From positions 1 through 64,000 of the forward strand of contig JABIXC010000008.1 of NCBI GenBank assembly GCA_018666775.1: a DNA stretch of 64,000 nucleotides. Reading direction: 5' to 3'. The first letter of the stretch is position 1, and each line of letters begins with the position of its first letter. The notes under the pieces were generated by a model. The model was not told the DNA's origin. It saw nothing but the letters and a program-made list of their open reading frames with translations, and ran no database searches. The DNA is from Rhodospirillales bacterium (GTDB taxonomy: Bacteria > Pseudomonadota > Alphaproteobacteria > SMXQ01). The position numbers and the translations under genes were made by a program. Below are positions 28,170-37,250 of the stretch, piece after piece.

Positions 28170-29399
28170 TTATTTAAAGGAATTTCGGGATTTGAAGGCG
28201 ACGAAAAGCATCAGTAAAACCAGGAAGCCACCGACCACATAGAACGTCGGGGCAATGCCAATGAATTCTGCCATGGCCCCCATGATCACCGGGGTTACCA
28301 AAATCGACAGGCGATTGACCGTGGTGCGCAGGCCCACGCCCTTGCCCTGTTGGCGACCCGATGATTGGGACATCAGGGAAATCAACAAGGGTTGGCTGAC
28401 CCCCATGAACCCGCCCCGCAGCCCCATGGCGCCCAACAACAAAACAAAGGTGCCCAGCATCGGCGTGATGGCGATCAATAAAATTGCCAGGCAGACCGAC
28501 ACTACCAAAACCCTGTAGGCCGTGAATTTCTTTGCCAGCCACCCCGCCGATATGGAGCCAACACTGCCCAACACGGCGGATGCAGATATCAACGTGCCGA
28601 TCATGGTGCCGGTTAAGCCGATGGATTCAAGCCACACCACATAGAACGAGGTTTGAATGCCATTGGAAGAATGGCGGATCAAGGTAACGGCAATGACAAA
28701 GGCCACGGTCGGGATGGCGATCAACCGGAAGGCCGATGTGTAATCGGTCAGCCGCGGCAGAACTTCACGCACCGTCAGGCGTGAATAATTTTCATCGCCG
28801 CTGCCGATCTCGCCCTTGACGGGTTTGGGCATGGCAAGGCAGGAAAGGGTGAGGGCGATACCCCAAAATCCTAAAAACCCGAAGCCGCCCCATGGTCCGG
28901 CAAAATCCCAGGCCGCCCCGGTTGCCGGTGGCCCCACCAACATGCCGAAGCGGTTAAAGAAGGTGACGCGCCCGGCGTATTTGGGTTCGCCCTTCATGAC
29001 GGCACCAATTTGGGCCTGGGTGCCGATCCAGCCCATGGCGGCAGAAATACCGCCCAGCATTTGTAAAAGGATAACGGCGGCAAAGAACGGGAACAGGGGA
29101 AACAAAAATGGCGTCACTGCGCCCAGAATGGAAAACCAGATCATCACCTTGCGGATGCCGATGCGATCCATAAGCGCGCCGCCATGGATTGACAGCAGCA
29201 CGGGCAATATCTGGCGAGAGCCAAGGGCGATCCCCACCATCAGGGGGGAGCTGTCAACGTGGAGCATCCACAAGGGAACAACCACGGCGGCCAGTTGAAT
29301 GGCCCCATTGGAAAAAATGCCGGCGGCATAAACCGGCAGCTGGCTGCGAAGGGGAATATTCCCCGGTGTCGCCACTTCGGGCGATTTATCCTCACTCAA
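28170..29399 (-). CDS. MFS transporter, array member 1
   Basis: 409 residues, about 12 membrane helices. The loop 2-3 motif is SIHGGALMDRIGIRKVM; the central cytoplasmic loop has LPRLTDYTSAFRLI; the second half has SFYVVWLESIGLTGTMIG and, near the end, GVGLRTTVNR. These four blocks recur in all five tandem genes here. It is last in the transporter run, 61 bases after its upstream neighbour and 28 before the FAD oxidoreductase. Substrate and direction of transport are unknown. Confidence 0.85.
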   Translation of the reverse strand: MSEDKSPEVATPGNIPLRSQLPVYAAGIFSNGAIQLAAVVVPLWMLHVDSSPLMVGIALGSRQILPVLLSIHGGALMDRIGIRKVMIWFSILGAVTPFLFPLFPFFAAVILLQMLGGISAAMGWIGTQAQIGAVMKGEPKYAGRVTFFNRFGMLVGPPATGAAWDFAGPWGGFGFLGFWGIALTLSCLAMPKPVKGEIGSGDENYSRLTVREVLPRLTDYTSAFRLIAIPTVAFVIAVTLIRHSSNGIQTSFYVVWLESIGLTGTMIGTLISASAVLGSVGSISAGWLAKKFTAYRVLVVSVCLAILLIAITPMLGTFVLLLGAMGLRGGFMGVSQPLLISLMSQSSGRQQGKGVGLRTTVNRLSILVTPVIMGAMAEFIGIAPTFYVVGGFLVLLMLFVAFKSRNSFK

Positions 29400-29460
29400 C
29401 GCATTTCCTCCCAGATTGTCTTAAAAGCCAGCGTGACTTTGGTCAAGCCTTGGCCTTCGA

Positions 29461-30684
29461 TCATTTTGTAGCCCCAGAGCGTTTTGCATAAACCGCAATC
29501 AGGGCGACCAGACATAAAAGGGCGCCCCCCATGATGTAAAAGCTGTTTTCAAGCCCGGAAAATTGAACCACTGCACCCATGATGATCGGAATAAAGGTTG
29601 CCGCCAGTCGGTTGGCACTGGTGCGCAATCCCACCGCTTTGCCCTGATTTTGGGACCCCGCACCCCGTGCGGCCATGGTGATCATCAAGGGCTGGCCCAG
29701 CCCATAAAGGCCCCCGTTGATGGCGACGGCCACCATCAACAATGCATAAGAGCCAAGGACAGGCGTGATGGTGACCATAAGGATACAGACAGACACCGCA
29801 AAAATGGCCAGCCATGCGCCCGAAAAACGTTTCATCAATGGACCGGCCAGCAGGGAAGTTCCGCCGCCAAAAAGCGAGAAAACGGTCATCAACAGACCAA
29901 TGGTGGTGCCGGTGTAACCCAGTTGTTCCAACCAGATGACATAGAACGATGACTGCATGGAAAAGCCACCAATTCGGATCACCGCCAGCATAACCACGGT
30001 TGCAATCACGGGGATGGACAACAATGAAAAGGTGGCCATGTAATCAGATAGTCTTGGGATAAAATCCCGTGCATTGATGGGAACATATTGGGTGCCGGGT
30101 TTTGGTGGTGTTTTGGGCAGGGCAAGACACGATGCCATCAATCCAGCCCCCCAGAGCGCCAAGGTCCCAAAGGATAGCCATGGCCCGCCAAAATCCCAGG
30201 CGGCCCCGGTCAGCGGCGGGCCTATCAATGCGCCGATGCGGACTGCGGCGCTCATCCGGCCGGCATGGACGGCACTGCCTTTCAGGGTTTGCCCGATAAT
30301 GGCTTGGGCCCCGATCCAGCCAATGGCCGTGGAATAACCGGCAATCATCTGGATCAACACCAACACCCATAGCCAGGTTGTCAAAGGATAGAAAAAGGGA
30401 ATGACCGCACCAATCCAGGTGAACATGACCATGATGCGTCTGGGGTCCATGCGGTCCATCATGGCCCCGCCATGGATGGAATACAGAAACACAAGAAAAT
30501 GTCGGCTGCCCAACACGATGCCAATCATCAACGGGGATGGATTAAGGGTGATGACCCACAAAGGCACCACCACCATGGTCATGTAGCCAAGAGAATTGCT
30601 GAACATTGCGGCACCATAGATGGCCAGCTCCAGGCGAAGGGGCATCTTTTCAGGCGCTGAATAATCAGGTGTTTTGCTGCTCAT
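29461..30684 (-). CDS. MFS transporter, array member 2
   Basis: 407 residues, about 12 membrane helices. Array motifs: SIHGGAMMDRMDPRRIMVM (the usual glycine and its neighbour after DR are altered to MDP), IPRLSDYMATFSLL, SFYVIWLEQLGYTGTTIG and AVGLRTSANR. Its start codon overlaps the stop of member 3 by ATGA, so the two are translationally coupled. The altered loop motif suggests it may have diverged in gating. Confidence 0.85.
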   Translation of the reverse strand: MSSKTPDYSAPEKMPLRLELAIYGAAMFSNSLGYMTMVVVPLWVITLNPSPLMIGIVLGSRHFLVFLYSIHGGAMMDRMDPRRIMVMFTWIGAVIPFFYPLTTWLWVLVLIQMIAGYSTAIGWIGAQAIIGQTLKGSAVHAGRMSAAVRIGALIGPPLTGAAWDFGGPWLSFGTLALWGAGLMASCLALPKTPPKPGTQYVPINARDFIPRLSDYMATFSLLSIPVIATVVMLAVIRIGGFSMQSSFYVIWLEQLGYTGTTIGLLMTVFSLFGGGTSLLAGPLMKRFSGAWLAIFAVSVCILMVTITPVLGSYALLMVAVAINGGLYGLGQPLMITMAARGAGSQNQGKAVGLRTSANRLAATFIPIIMGAVVQFSGLENSFYIMGGALLCLVALIAVYAKRSGATK

Positions 30685-31928
30685 GATTTTGGGCTTGCCT
30701 TACCAAAAGCCACCCATATTCCCATGCCCGCAAGGATGGATAGCATCAACGTCCCGGTCACATAGAAGGTTGCGTTCAACCCCCAAAATTGGGCAATGGC
30801 CCCCATAAAGACGGGGAGCATCAGATTGGCCACCCGGTTTCCTGTGGCGCGCAGCCCGATGGCGGTGGCCTGGGTTTCGGGGCTAACCGCATTGGAAAGA
30901 ATCCGGTACATCACCGGTTGGGAAATGCCCTGACAAAGCCCCCGAATGCCGATGGCCACAGCCAACACAAAAAAGGCATCGCCATAAAGCGGGGTTGAAA
31001 AGACAAAGAAAATGGAAAGGCAGACCGCGCCTAAAAAGACCCAATTGGGCGGGATGAAGCGCGTCAGGTGGGCTGCCAACAGGGTGCCACAGGCCGCCAT
31101 CATCTGTGACAGGGTCAGAAAGCCCCCAATGGCAGTTGCTTTCAGACCAAGTTGTTCCAGATAAATAATATAAAAGGATTGCTGCATGGTTGCAGACACA
31201 ATGCGCACCGATGATACGACCACCACGAAGGCGACCGCCGGGATCACCAACAGCCCTGCAGCACCAATGTAGTCAGAAAGTTTTGGCATCAGGTGGCTGA
31301 TGCGAAAATCAGGCCGCGATGCGATATCAACCCGTGCAGCACCGACCTCAGAGACTGGGACGGCACGCACCGCAATCAAGAAGGCAATGCCGACAACACC
31401 GATGACGGCAAAGGCAACCCATGGGGCGACAAAATCCCACAACACGCCCGCCATGATCGGGGCAATCATGACGCCGACCCTTGCAAAGAAAGCAAACCGG
31501 CCAACAATGGCGGGCTTGTTTTTACCCGCTTCCACCGCCAGCGATTGCGCGCCGATCCAGGTAAAGGACATGGCGGTACCGACGGCCATTTGCAAAAGGA
31601 TGAGTGCGGGAAACCATGTGCTAATTGCGAAAACGGGTGGCAACAAAGCCCCGGCGATGCCCATCAAAATCATGACCAGCCGGGTGCCGTAGCGGTCCAT
31701 CAAGACGCCGCCATGGATGGCAAGGATACCGGGTAAAAGTGATTTGGCACTGACCAGAAAACCAATTTCCAGCGGGCTTAGTCCAAGCATGACGGCCCAA
31801 AGGGGGATTAGAAAGCCAATCAGTTCTGCCTGACTGTCGGTGAGCATCCCTGAGGCATAGATGGTGAATTCTGCACGCGGTGAAACCGGCTGCTTGCTTG
31901 GCTCTATAGGTTCATCGGCATGGCTCAT
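30681..31928 (-). CDS. MFS transporter, array member 3
   Basis: 415 residues, about 12 membrane helices. Motifs: AIHGGVLMDRYGTRLVMIL, MPKLSDYIGAAGLL, SFYIIYLEQLGLKATAIG and AIGLRATGNR. It overlaps both neighbours by ATGA sequences (30681-30684 and 31925-31928). The N-terminal tail (residues 1-22) is polar and Pro-rich. It is clearly paralogous to the other four but not close enough to be a recent copy. Confidence 0.85.
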   Translation of the reverse strand: MSHADEPIEPSKQPVSPRAEFTIYASGMLTDSQAELIGFLIPLWAVMLGLSPLEIGFLVSAKSLLPGILAIHGGVLMDRYGTRLVMILMGIAGALLPPVFAISTWFPALILLQMAVGTAMSFTWIGAQSLAVEAGKNKPAIVGRFAFFARVGVMIAPIMAGVLWDFVAPWVAFAVIGVVGIAFLIAVRAVPVSEVGAARVDIASRPDFRISHLMPKLSDYIGAAGLLVIPAVAFVVVVSSVRIVSATMQQSFYIIYLEQLGLKATAIGGFLTLSQMMAACGTLLAAHLTRFIPPNWVFLGAVCLSIFFVFSTPLYGDAFFVLAVAIGIRGLCQGISQPVMYRILSNAVSPETQATAIGLRATGNRVANLMLPVFMGAIAQFWGLNATFYVTGTLMLSILAGMGIWVAFGKASPKS

Positions 31929-33190
31929 GGACGGGGTCTTAATCCGAAGGCCTTTGATCTTGCGACCATGATGGCCATGAACAGAACAATACCCAAAAGC
32001 GCAATGCCGGTCAGCAAGAAGGCATTTTCAACCCCGATGGATTCTGCAATGAACCCCATGATAATGGGCAGCACGATGGCACCCAATCGATTGCCTGTGG
32101 TGCGAAGGGCAACGCCGCGCGCCTGATATTCCGTTGGCAGGGATCTGGAAATGAAGGAAAAGGTTGCCGGGTGTAAAAACCCGTGGGCTGTTCCGCGCAG
32201 AATTTGGGCGGCGGCCAACAGGATGAATGCGCCGCCTAAAAGCGGGGTAATGGCCATCATGGTAATGGTCATGGCGGTCATGAATAACAAAAGCCAGTGG
32301 ATCGTAAAGCGTCGCATGACCGGGGCGGCGACCAAGGAACCTATGGCCCCGGTGACTTCCGATGCAGAAATCAAAACACCGATCAGGGTTGCGCTCATAC
32401 CAATGTCATTCAGGTAAGTGATGTAAAAGGATGATTGGATGGTTGATGGCGTATGGCGCAGCAATGCCACGGCAATGCCCAACCCCACAGCAGGGATGGC
32501 CAACAGGCTGAGACAGCTGGTGTAATCACTTAATCGTGGCAGAAAATCTCGCCAGCCAACCTTGGGGGCAGATGTTTTTTCCGGAGGTAGTGCATGTTCG
32601 CCTTCAACCCCATGTTCGGCCCAACGCGGCACCAACCAGGTAGATACCAATAGCCCCAATCCGGCGATGGTCGTGGCGGTAAAGGCTCCCCAATGGCCGG
32701 TTAAATCCCAGATCAGGCCAATCACCATGGGGGCGGCAATGCTGCCAGCACGGGAGGTAAAGGAAAATATCCCAAGATAATGGGGGTCGCCTTTGCCCAG
32801 CCGGGCAATCAGGGTCTGGGACCCAATCCAGCCAAGATTAGTGAAAAGCCCCGTCAGCATTTGCAGCGCAACAAGTGCCGGGAACCACGGACACAAGGGA
32901 TACAGCGGAACAAGGCCTGCGGTGAAAACAGTAAAAATCAGCATCATGCGACGCGTGCCATAGCGATCAATCAGGACACCGGCATGGATGGCCAAAAGAA
33001 ATGGCAAGAAAGACCGCGCCCCTACCATGATGCCAATTTGCGCCGGCGTTGCACCCAACATCAGCGCCCATAAGGGGGCTGCCACCAATAGAAAATCTGA
33101 ATAGATGTTGGCCATTAACCCGGTGCCAAGAACGGGGTAATACGCCCGCTTTGGAATTGAATGGCGTGGGGGAATACTGGATGCGGTCAT
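31925..33190 (-). CDS. MFS transporter, array member 4
   Basis: 421 residues from the ATG at 33190, which overlaps the stop of member 5 by ATGA; a longer frame to 33241 would overlap member 5 by 55 bases and was rejected. Motifs: AIHAGVLIDRYGTRRMMLI, LPRLSDYTSCLSLL, SFYITYLNDIGMSATLIG and GVALRTTGNR. About 12 membrane helices with a short central loop near residues 190-220. Confidence 0.85.
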   Translation of the reverse strand: MTASSIPPRHSIPKRAYYPVLGTGLMANIYSDFLLVAAPLWALMLGATPAQIGIMVGARSFLPFLLAIHAGVLIDRYGTRRMMLIFTVFTAGLVPLYPLCPWFPALVALQMLTGLFTNLGWIGSQTLIARLGKGDPHYLGIFSFTSRAGSIAAPMVIGLIWDLTGHWGAFTATTIAGLGLLVSTWLVPRWAEHGVEGEHALPPEKTSAPKVGWRDFLPRLSDYTSCLSLLAIPAVGLGIAVALLRHTPSTIQSSFYITYLNDIGMSATLIGVLISASEVTGAIGSLVAAPVMRRFTIHWLLLFMTAMTITMMAITPLLGGAFILLAAAQILRGTAHGFLHPATFSFISRSLPTEYQARGVALRTTGNRLGAIVLPIIMGFIAESIGVENAFLLTGIALLGIVLFMAIMVARSKAFGLRPRP

Positions 33191-34452
33191 GTCTTGAACC
33201 CGGGGATGGTGCGCACCCACAGGGCAACGACGAGACAGCAAAAGATGAGAAACCCGCCGATCAGGTAAAAGCTGTCTTGAAGGCCGATGCTATCGACCAC
33301 GACGCCCATGATGACTGGCACGATGACGGATGCAAAGCGGTTTGACGTGGTGCGCAGCCCAATGGATGTACCCTGTTCAGATTTGCTAATGGCGCGCGCC
33401 AAAATGCCGAACATAACGGGTTGGCTCAGCCCCTGTGCATAGCCGCGCCCGACGCTAAACAGTACCAACAGGACAAAAATATCTCCAAGGGCCGGGGTGA
33501 TGGAAACACAGAACAACGACATGGCAGCAAAGATGATGAAAACCCAATGGGGCTTGATATGGCGTTCCCAAAAACCAGCCATGAAGGCTCCGATCAGGCC
33601 AGCGCCTTCGGATATGCCGATCAAAAATCCGATCACCGTTCCGATCAAACCAATTTCCTGAAGGTAAACCACGTAAAAAGAGGTTTGCACGACAGAAGAT
33701 GAGATGCGCAATGCACTCATGGTGATGACAAAGGCAACCACTGGTACGGCGGCCAGAGAAAAGGCATGCAGGTAATCGGACCATTTGGGGGTGAGATCAG
33801 AAAGCTTTCGCCTCGATGCTTCGTTGTCCGCACCCTTCCCTGATGGTTCATGGTCGACCGGCACCAGCCACAGGGCCAGAACCACCAGCCAACTGAACAG
33901 GCCCATAAACACAAACGCCCCCCATGGCCCTGCAATATCCCACATGGCACCAATGGCCATTGGTGCCACCAACGTGCCGACCTTTCCGGCGATGGAAAAA
34001 CGCGACAGCAATATGGTCTTGCCCTTGGTAAAATGAACGATCAAGGTCTGTGCCCCGACCCAGCCCATATTGGCTGTCAGCCCGGTGATCAATTGCAGAA
34101 AGAGCACGGCTGCAAAAAATGGCAGCGCTGGATAAATAGGGGCCAGCACTGCGGTGGTGATGGCATAGACCATGGTGACCCGCCGCGTGCCAAACCGATC
34201 CATCAGTACGCCGCCGTGAATGGAAAGCAGAAACGGCATCAGGGCCGACATGCCAACGGCGATGCCAATTTGGGTGGCAGAAAAATTCAGATGAATGGCC
34301 CACAGCGGCAGAATGACCTTCAGCATCATGGCGACAGAATTGGCCGTCAGCCCAACCCCATAGGTGGCATAGATGGTCCGTGCCGGGACCTGTTCCTCAT
34401 CATCGGTTACGTCTGTGCCATCATGGGGATCGGCACCGGGGGCTTTGGCCAC
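33187..34452 (-). CDS. MFS transporter, array member 5 (first in the operon)
   Basis: 421 residues from a GTG start at 34452. Motifs: SIHGGVLMDRFGTRRVTMV, TPKWSDYLHAFSLA, SFYVVYLQEIGLIGTVIG and SIGLRTTSNR. The first ~25 residues are acidic and polar (DPHDGTDVTDDEEQ). It is the most upstream gene of the run, so the operon promoter should lie in 34453-34657, where I found no convincing element. About 12 membrane helices. Confidence 0.85.
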   Translation of the reverse strand: MAKAPGADPHDGTDVTDDEEQVPARTIYATYGVGLTANSVAMMLKVILPLWAIHLNFSATQIGIAVGMSALMPFLLSIHGGVLMDRFGTRRVTMVYAITTAVLAPIYPALPFFAAVLFLQLITGLTANMGWVGAQTLIVHFTKGKTILLSRFSIAGKVGTLVAPMAIGAMWDIAGPWGAFVFMGLFSWLVVLALWLVPVDHEPSGKGADNEASRRKLSDLTPKWSDYLHAFSLAAVPVVAFVITMSALRISSSVVQTSFYVVYLQEIGLIGTVIGFLIGISEGAGLIGAFMAGFWERHIKPHWVFIIFAAMSLFCVSITPALGDIFVLLVLFSVGRGYAQGLSQPVMFGILARAISKSEQGTSIGLRTTSNRFASVIVPVIMGVVVDSIGLQDSFYLIGGFLIFCCLVVALWVRTIPGFKT

Positions 34453-34657
34453 GAGCGGGGGACCTTTTTTTGGTTTCGCAGCGATTTTGCGCGTTGGATA
34501 TCCGGGATTGGGTCGCGTCCGGAATTTGGGGGGATTTTACCCGGAAACCGGGCGATTGGGTGAACTAATGCGTGCCCGGGGCCTGAAACTTTCAGTCGTA
34601 ACAAAATCGTGAGCAGAGTTCATTTGTGCCAAATTTGGTCATGGTTCAGAGTTAGGC

Positions 34658-35686
34658 ATGACAAAAAGACAAATTAAGGCCTGTGTCGTTGTTTTTGCCC
34701 TGTGTGCATTGGGGGCGGGGACATATTTGCTGACACCAAATGAAAGTATTGGTGCGGATCAGGCCAAAATCCCTAAAGCTGCAAAATCCTGGGTGAATGA
34801 ATGGCCAAAAACCGATTTTTCCCGCCATTCGGTGGATTTGGGAAAAATCCGCTCCGGTGGGCCGCCCAAGGATGGCATTCCACCCATCGATGACCCCCGT
34901 TTTTTGCCCTTGGATAAAATTTCCGATCATATCGGGACTGAGCCGGTCATTTCGATCTCTATCAAAGGTGATTCCCGGGCATATCCCCTTTCGGTGCTGA
35001 TGTGGCATGAAATCGTCAATGACTATGTGGGCGGTGTGCCCGTATCGATCACGTTTTGCCCCTTGTGCAATGCATCTGTGGTGTTCGACCGACGCCTTGA
35101 TGGCCAGGTGCTGGATTTTGGCACCACTGGAAAGTTGCGCCGTTCTGATCTGGTTATGTATGACCGCCAAACCGAAAGTTGGTGGCAGCAGTTTCTAGGG
35201 GAAGGCATTGTTGGCACCTATATGGGAAAACGGTTGAAGATGCTGCCATCCCGGTTGGAATCCCTGAACCGGTTTCGCACGCGCCACCCTGACGGCAAGG
35301 TGCTTGTGCCTAATAATCCGTCCATGCGCAATTATGGCGCCAATCCATATGCGGGGTATGACAGTTTGTCGCGCCCGTGGCTGTATGGTGGAAAAATGCC
35401 TGCAGATGTTGCACCCCTATCCCGGGTGGTTTCCATTGGCAAGGAAGCGTGGGCGCTCGCATTGGTGCGCCGCCATAAACGCATTGTTGCCGGGGATCAT
35501 GTGATTACCTGGGAGGCGGGACAAAATTCAGCCCTGGACAGTCCTGAAATTGCCAAAGGGCGCGATGTTGGCAATGTGGTGGTGCAAAAACGCACGGCTT
35601 CAGGCCTTGTGGATGCAGTTTACGGCATTGATTTTGCCTTTGCCTTTTATGCGTTTCATCCAGATGGAATTATTCACGCTAAATAA
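34658..35686 (+). CDS. DUF3179-domain protein, secreted or anchored
   Basis: 342 residues. Residues ~8-25 form a signal peptide or anchor (hydrophobic [16 protein letters not shown]). The domain starts with [12 protein letters not shown] and contains [39 protein letters not shown] and the [22 protein letters not shown] block, all DUF3179 features; the paired cysteines in CPLC are conserved. Function is unknown. It lies divergently from the MFS array, 205 bases from its first gene. Confidence 0.85.
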   Translation: MTKRQIKACVVVFALCALGAGTYLLTPNESIGADQAKIPKAAKSWVNEWPKTDFSRHSVDLGKIRSGGPPKDGIPPIDDPRFLPLDKISDHIGTEPVISISIKGDSRAYPLSVLMWHEIVNDYVGGVPVSITFCPLCNASVVFDRRLDGQVLDFGTTGKLRRSDLVMYDRQTESWWQQFLGEGIVGTYMGKRLKMLPSRLESLNRFRTRHPDGKVLVPNNPSMRNYGANPYAGYDSLSRPWLYGGKMPADVAPLSRVVSIGKEAWALALVRRHKRIVAGDHVITWEAGQNSALDSPEIAKGRDVGNVVVQKRTASGLVDAVYGIDFAFAFYAFHPDGIIHAK

Positions 35687-35721
35687 TCCCAAATTCTGAA
35701 AACTCCGGCTATCATGGGTCC

Positions 35722-36231
35722 ATGTCTTATCTGGTTTTAGGAATAGCGGCCATCGCCGGGTTTTTGTTGTTGGCCCGGTGGCTGACAACCACAAACCCTC
35801 GCATGCTGGCCTTTTTGTTTCGGGTCGTGTTGGGGGTTTTGGTGTTGGGTGGGATTGCCTATGTGATCATGGCCGGGCGGTCGGTCTGGATCGCTTATGG
35901 GTTGCCTTTGGCTCTGCCATTTTATTACCAATGGCGTTCCAACCGCATGCGCCGCCAGAACCAAGATCAGAACCAAAATAATGGTTCCGGTGATGCGGGT
36001 TCAGGTAGCGGCGAGCGTCAGGAAAAAGCCAGGGGCTATGGCGAAGGCAATGGTGGCCCCATGACCCGCAAGGAAGCGCTGGATATTCTGGGTTTGAAGC
36101 CCGGGGTGAGCAACGAAGATATCCGTGAGGCCCACCATAGGCTAATGGCCAACCTGCACCCTGATCGTGGGGGCTCCAATTACCTTGCAACCAAGCTTAA
36201 TCAGGCAAAAGACCTGCTTATGGGGCAGTGA
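35722..36231 (+). CDS. Membrane-anchored J-domain protein
   Basis: 169 residues. Two or three hydrophobic helices lie in residues ~3-75, then a polar Gln/Asn/Gly linker (80-110), then a short J domain: [38 protein letters not shown] with the HPD triad at residues 146-148. The topology resembles Tim14/Pam18 and DjlA-like proteins, which recruit DnaK to a membrane. It follows the DUF3179 gene by 36 bases on the same strand. Confidence 0.85.
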   Translation: MSYLVLGIAAIAGFLLLARWLTTTNPRMLAFLFRVVLGVLVLGGIAYVIMAGRSVWIAYGLPLALPFYYQWRSNRMRRQNQDQNQNNGSGDAGSGSGERQEKARGYGEGNGGPMTRKEALDILGLKPGVSNEDIREAHHRLMANLHPDRGGSNYLATKLNQAKDLLMGQ

Positions 36232-36274
36232 TGGCTGCTTGCCTCTGACGGGGGCCTGTGGCACAAAGACCGGG

Positions 36275-36294
36275 CCTTGGCCAATTGGTCAAGG
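36275..36294. promoter_or_regulatory. 20 bp dyad upstream of galU
   Basis: The sequence ccttggccaattggtcaagg is an almost perfect inverted repeat around ccaattgg, with one mismatched pair. It is 35 bases before the galU start, where an operator would sit, and there is no T run after it. I can name no regulator. Confidence 0.4.
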
Positions 36295-36328
36295 GGTTTG
36301 AATCAAAAGGCAAATTGCAGGTAATTTT

Positions 36329-37213
36329 ATGGCTCGAGCCATTCGCAAGGCGGTTTTTCCCGTAGCAGGTCTGGGCACCAGGTTTTTGCCTGCGACCAAG
36401 GCTGTGTCCAAGGAAATGTTGCCCGTCCTTGACCGACCGTTGATTGATTATGCCGTCAGCGAAGCCCGTGCAGCGGGCATTGATACCTTTATCTTTGTCA
36501 CCGGGCGCAAAAGTAGTGCCGATACCCTGAAAGCCTATTTTGAAATGGCCCCGGACCTTGAAGCAGCGCTTCGGCCCAATCATGCGGCGTTGGTCACTCA
36601 ATTAAAAGCGGACGAACCCCCAAAGGGATCGGTCAAATGTGTGACCCAGGATGAACCAATGGGCCTTGGCCATGCCGTTTGGTGCGCGCGTGAATTTATC
36701 GATGATGAGCCCTTTGCGGTCATCCTTCCCGATGATCTGATGGATTGTGAACCGGGCTGCATTTCCCAATTGATCGATGCGCATCAGAAAACGCAAGGTA
36801 ACGTGGTTGCCATACAAGAAGTCCCCCGGGAAAATACCGCGCGTTATGGCGTGCTGGACCCGGGGGTTGAAAAAGACGGACTTGTGGAAGTTCTGGGTCT
36901 GGTGGAAAAACCCAAACCCGAAGATGCGCCCTCTAACCTGACCGTGGTTGGCCGTTATATTTTATTGCCAGAAGTATTTGATCATCTTTCGCGGTTTGAA
37001 CGTGGTGCGGGCGGCGAGGTTCAGTTGACCGATGCGATGGCACAGATGATTGGGGCAGCGCCTTTTCATGGGCATCGTTTCACAGGGCATCGGTATGATT
37101 GCGGATCGCAGCAAGGGTTTGTCGAAGCTCAAATTGGCTTTTCCCTGAAGCAGCCGGAATTGCGTGAAACAATTCGCCGATTTCTGCGCGCATCTGGCGA
37201 AGAATGGGAGTAA
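36329..37213 (+). CDS. galU: UTP-glucose-1-phosphate uridylyltransferase
   Basis: 294 residues. The N-terminal nucleotide-binding signature AVFPVAGLGTRFLPATKAVSKEMLPVLDRPLI is clear, with FVTGRKSSA, GLGHAVWCAR, VILPDD, VEKPKPEDAPSNL and GRYIL later. The enzyme makes UDP-glucose from UTP and glucose-1-phosphate. Next to UDP-glucose dehydrogenase and a phosphohexomutase, it forms a UDP-sugar supply cluster for envelope polysaccharide. Confidence 0.96.
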   Translation: MARAIRKAVFPVAGLGTRFLPATKAVSKEMLPVLDRPLIDYAVSEARAAGIDTFIFVTGRKSSADTLKAYFEMAPDLEAALRPNHAALVTQLKADEPPKGSVKCVTQDEPMGLGHAVWCAREFIDDEPFAVILPDDLMDCEPGCISQLIDAHQKTQGNVVAIQEVPRENTARYGVLDPGVEKDGLVEVLGLVEKPKPEDAPSNLTVVGRYILLPEVFDHLSRFERGAGGEVQLTDAMAQMIGAAPFHGHRFTGHRYDCGSQQGFVEAQIGFSLKQPELRETIRRFLRASGEEWE

Positions 37214-37250
37214 CCGGCGCTGTGTTGTCGTTGGCAATCGAGGATAGATC

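Noticed and set aside
28170-34452. The MFS array as an assembly artefact
   Set aside because: The five proteins differ over most of their length and share only scattered motifs, so they are not copies of one stretch of DNA.
33850-34563. A 237-codon open frame opposite the first MFS gene
   Set aside because: Composition is His/Gln/Pro-rich, the usual shadow of a hydrophobic membrane protein gene; no family pattern is visible.
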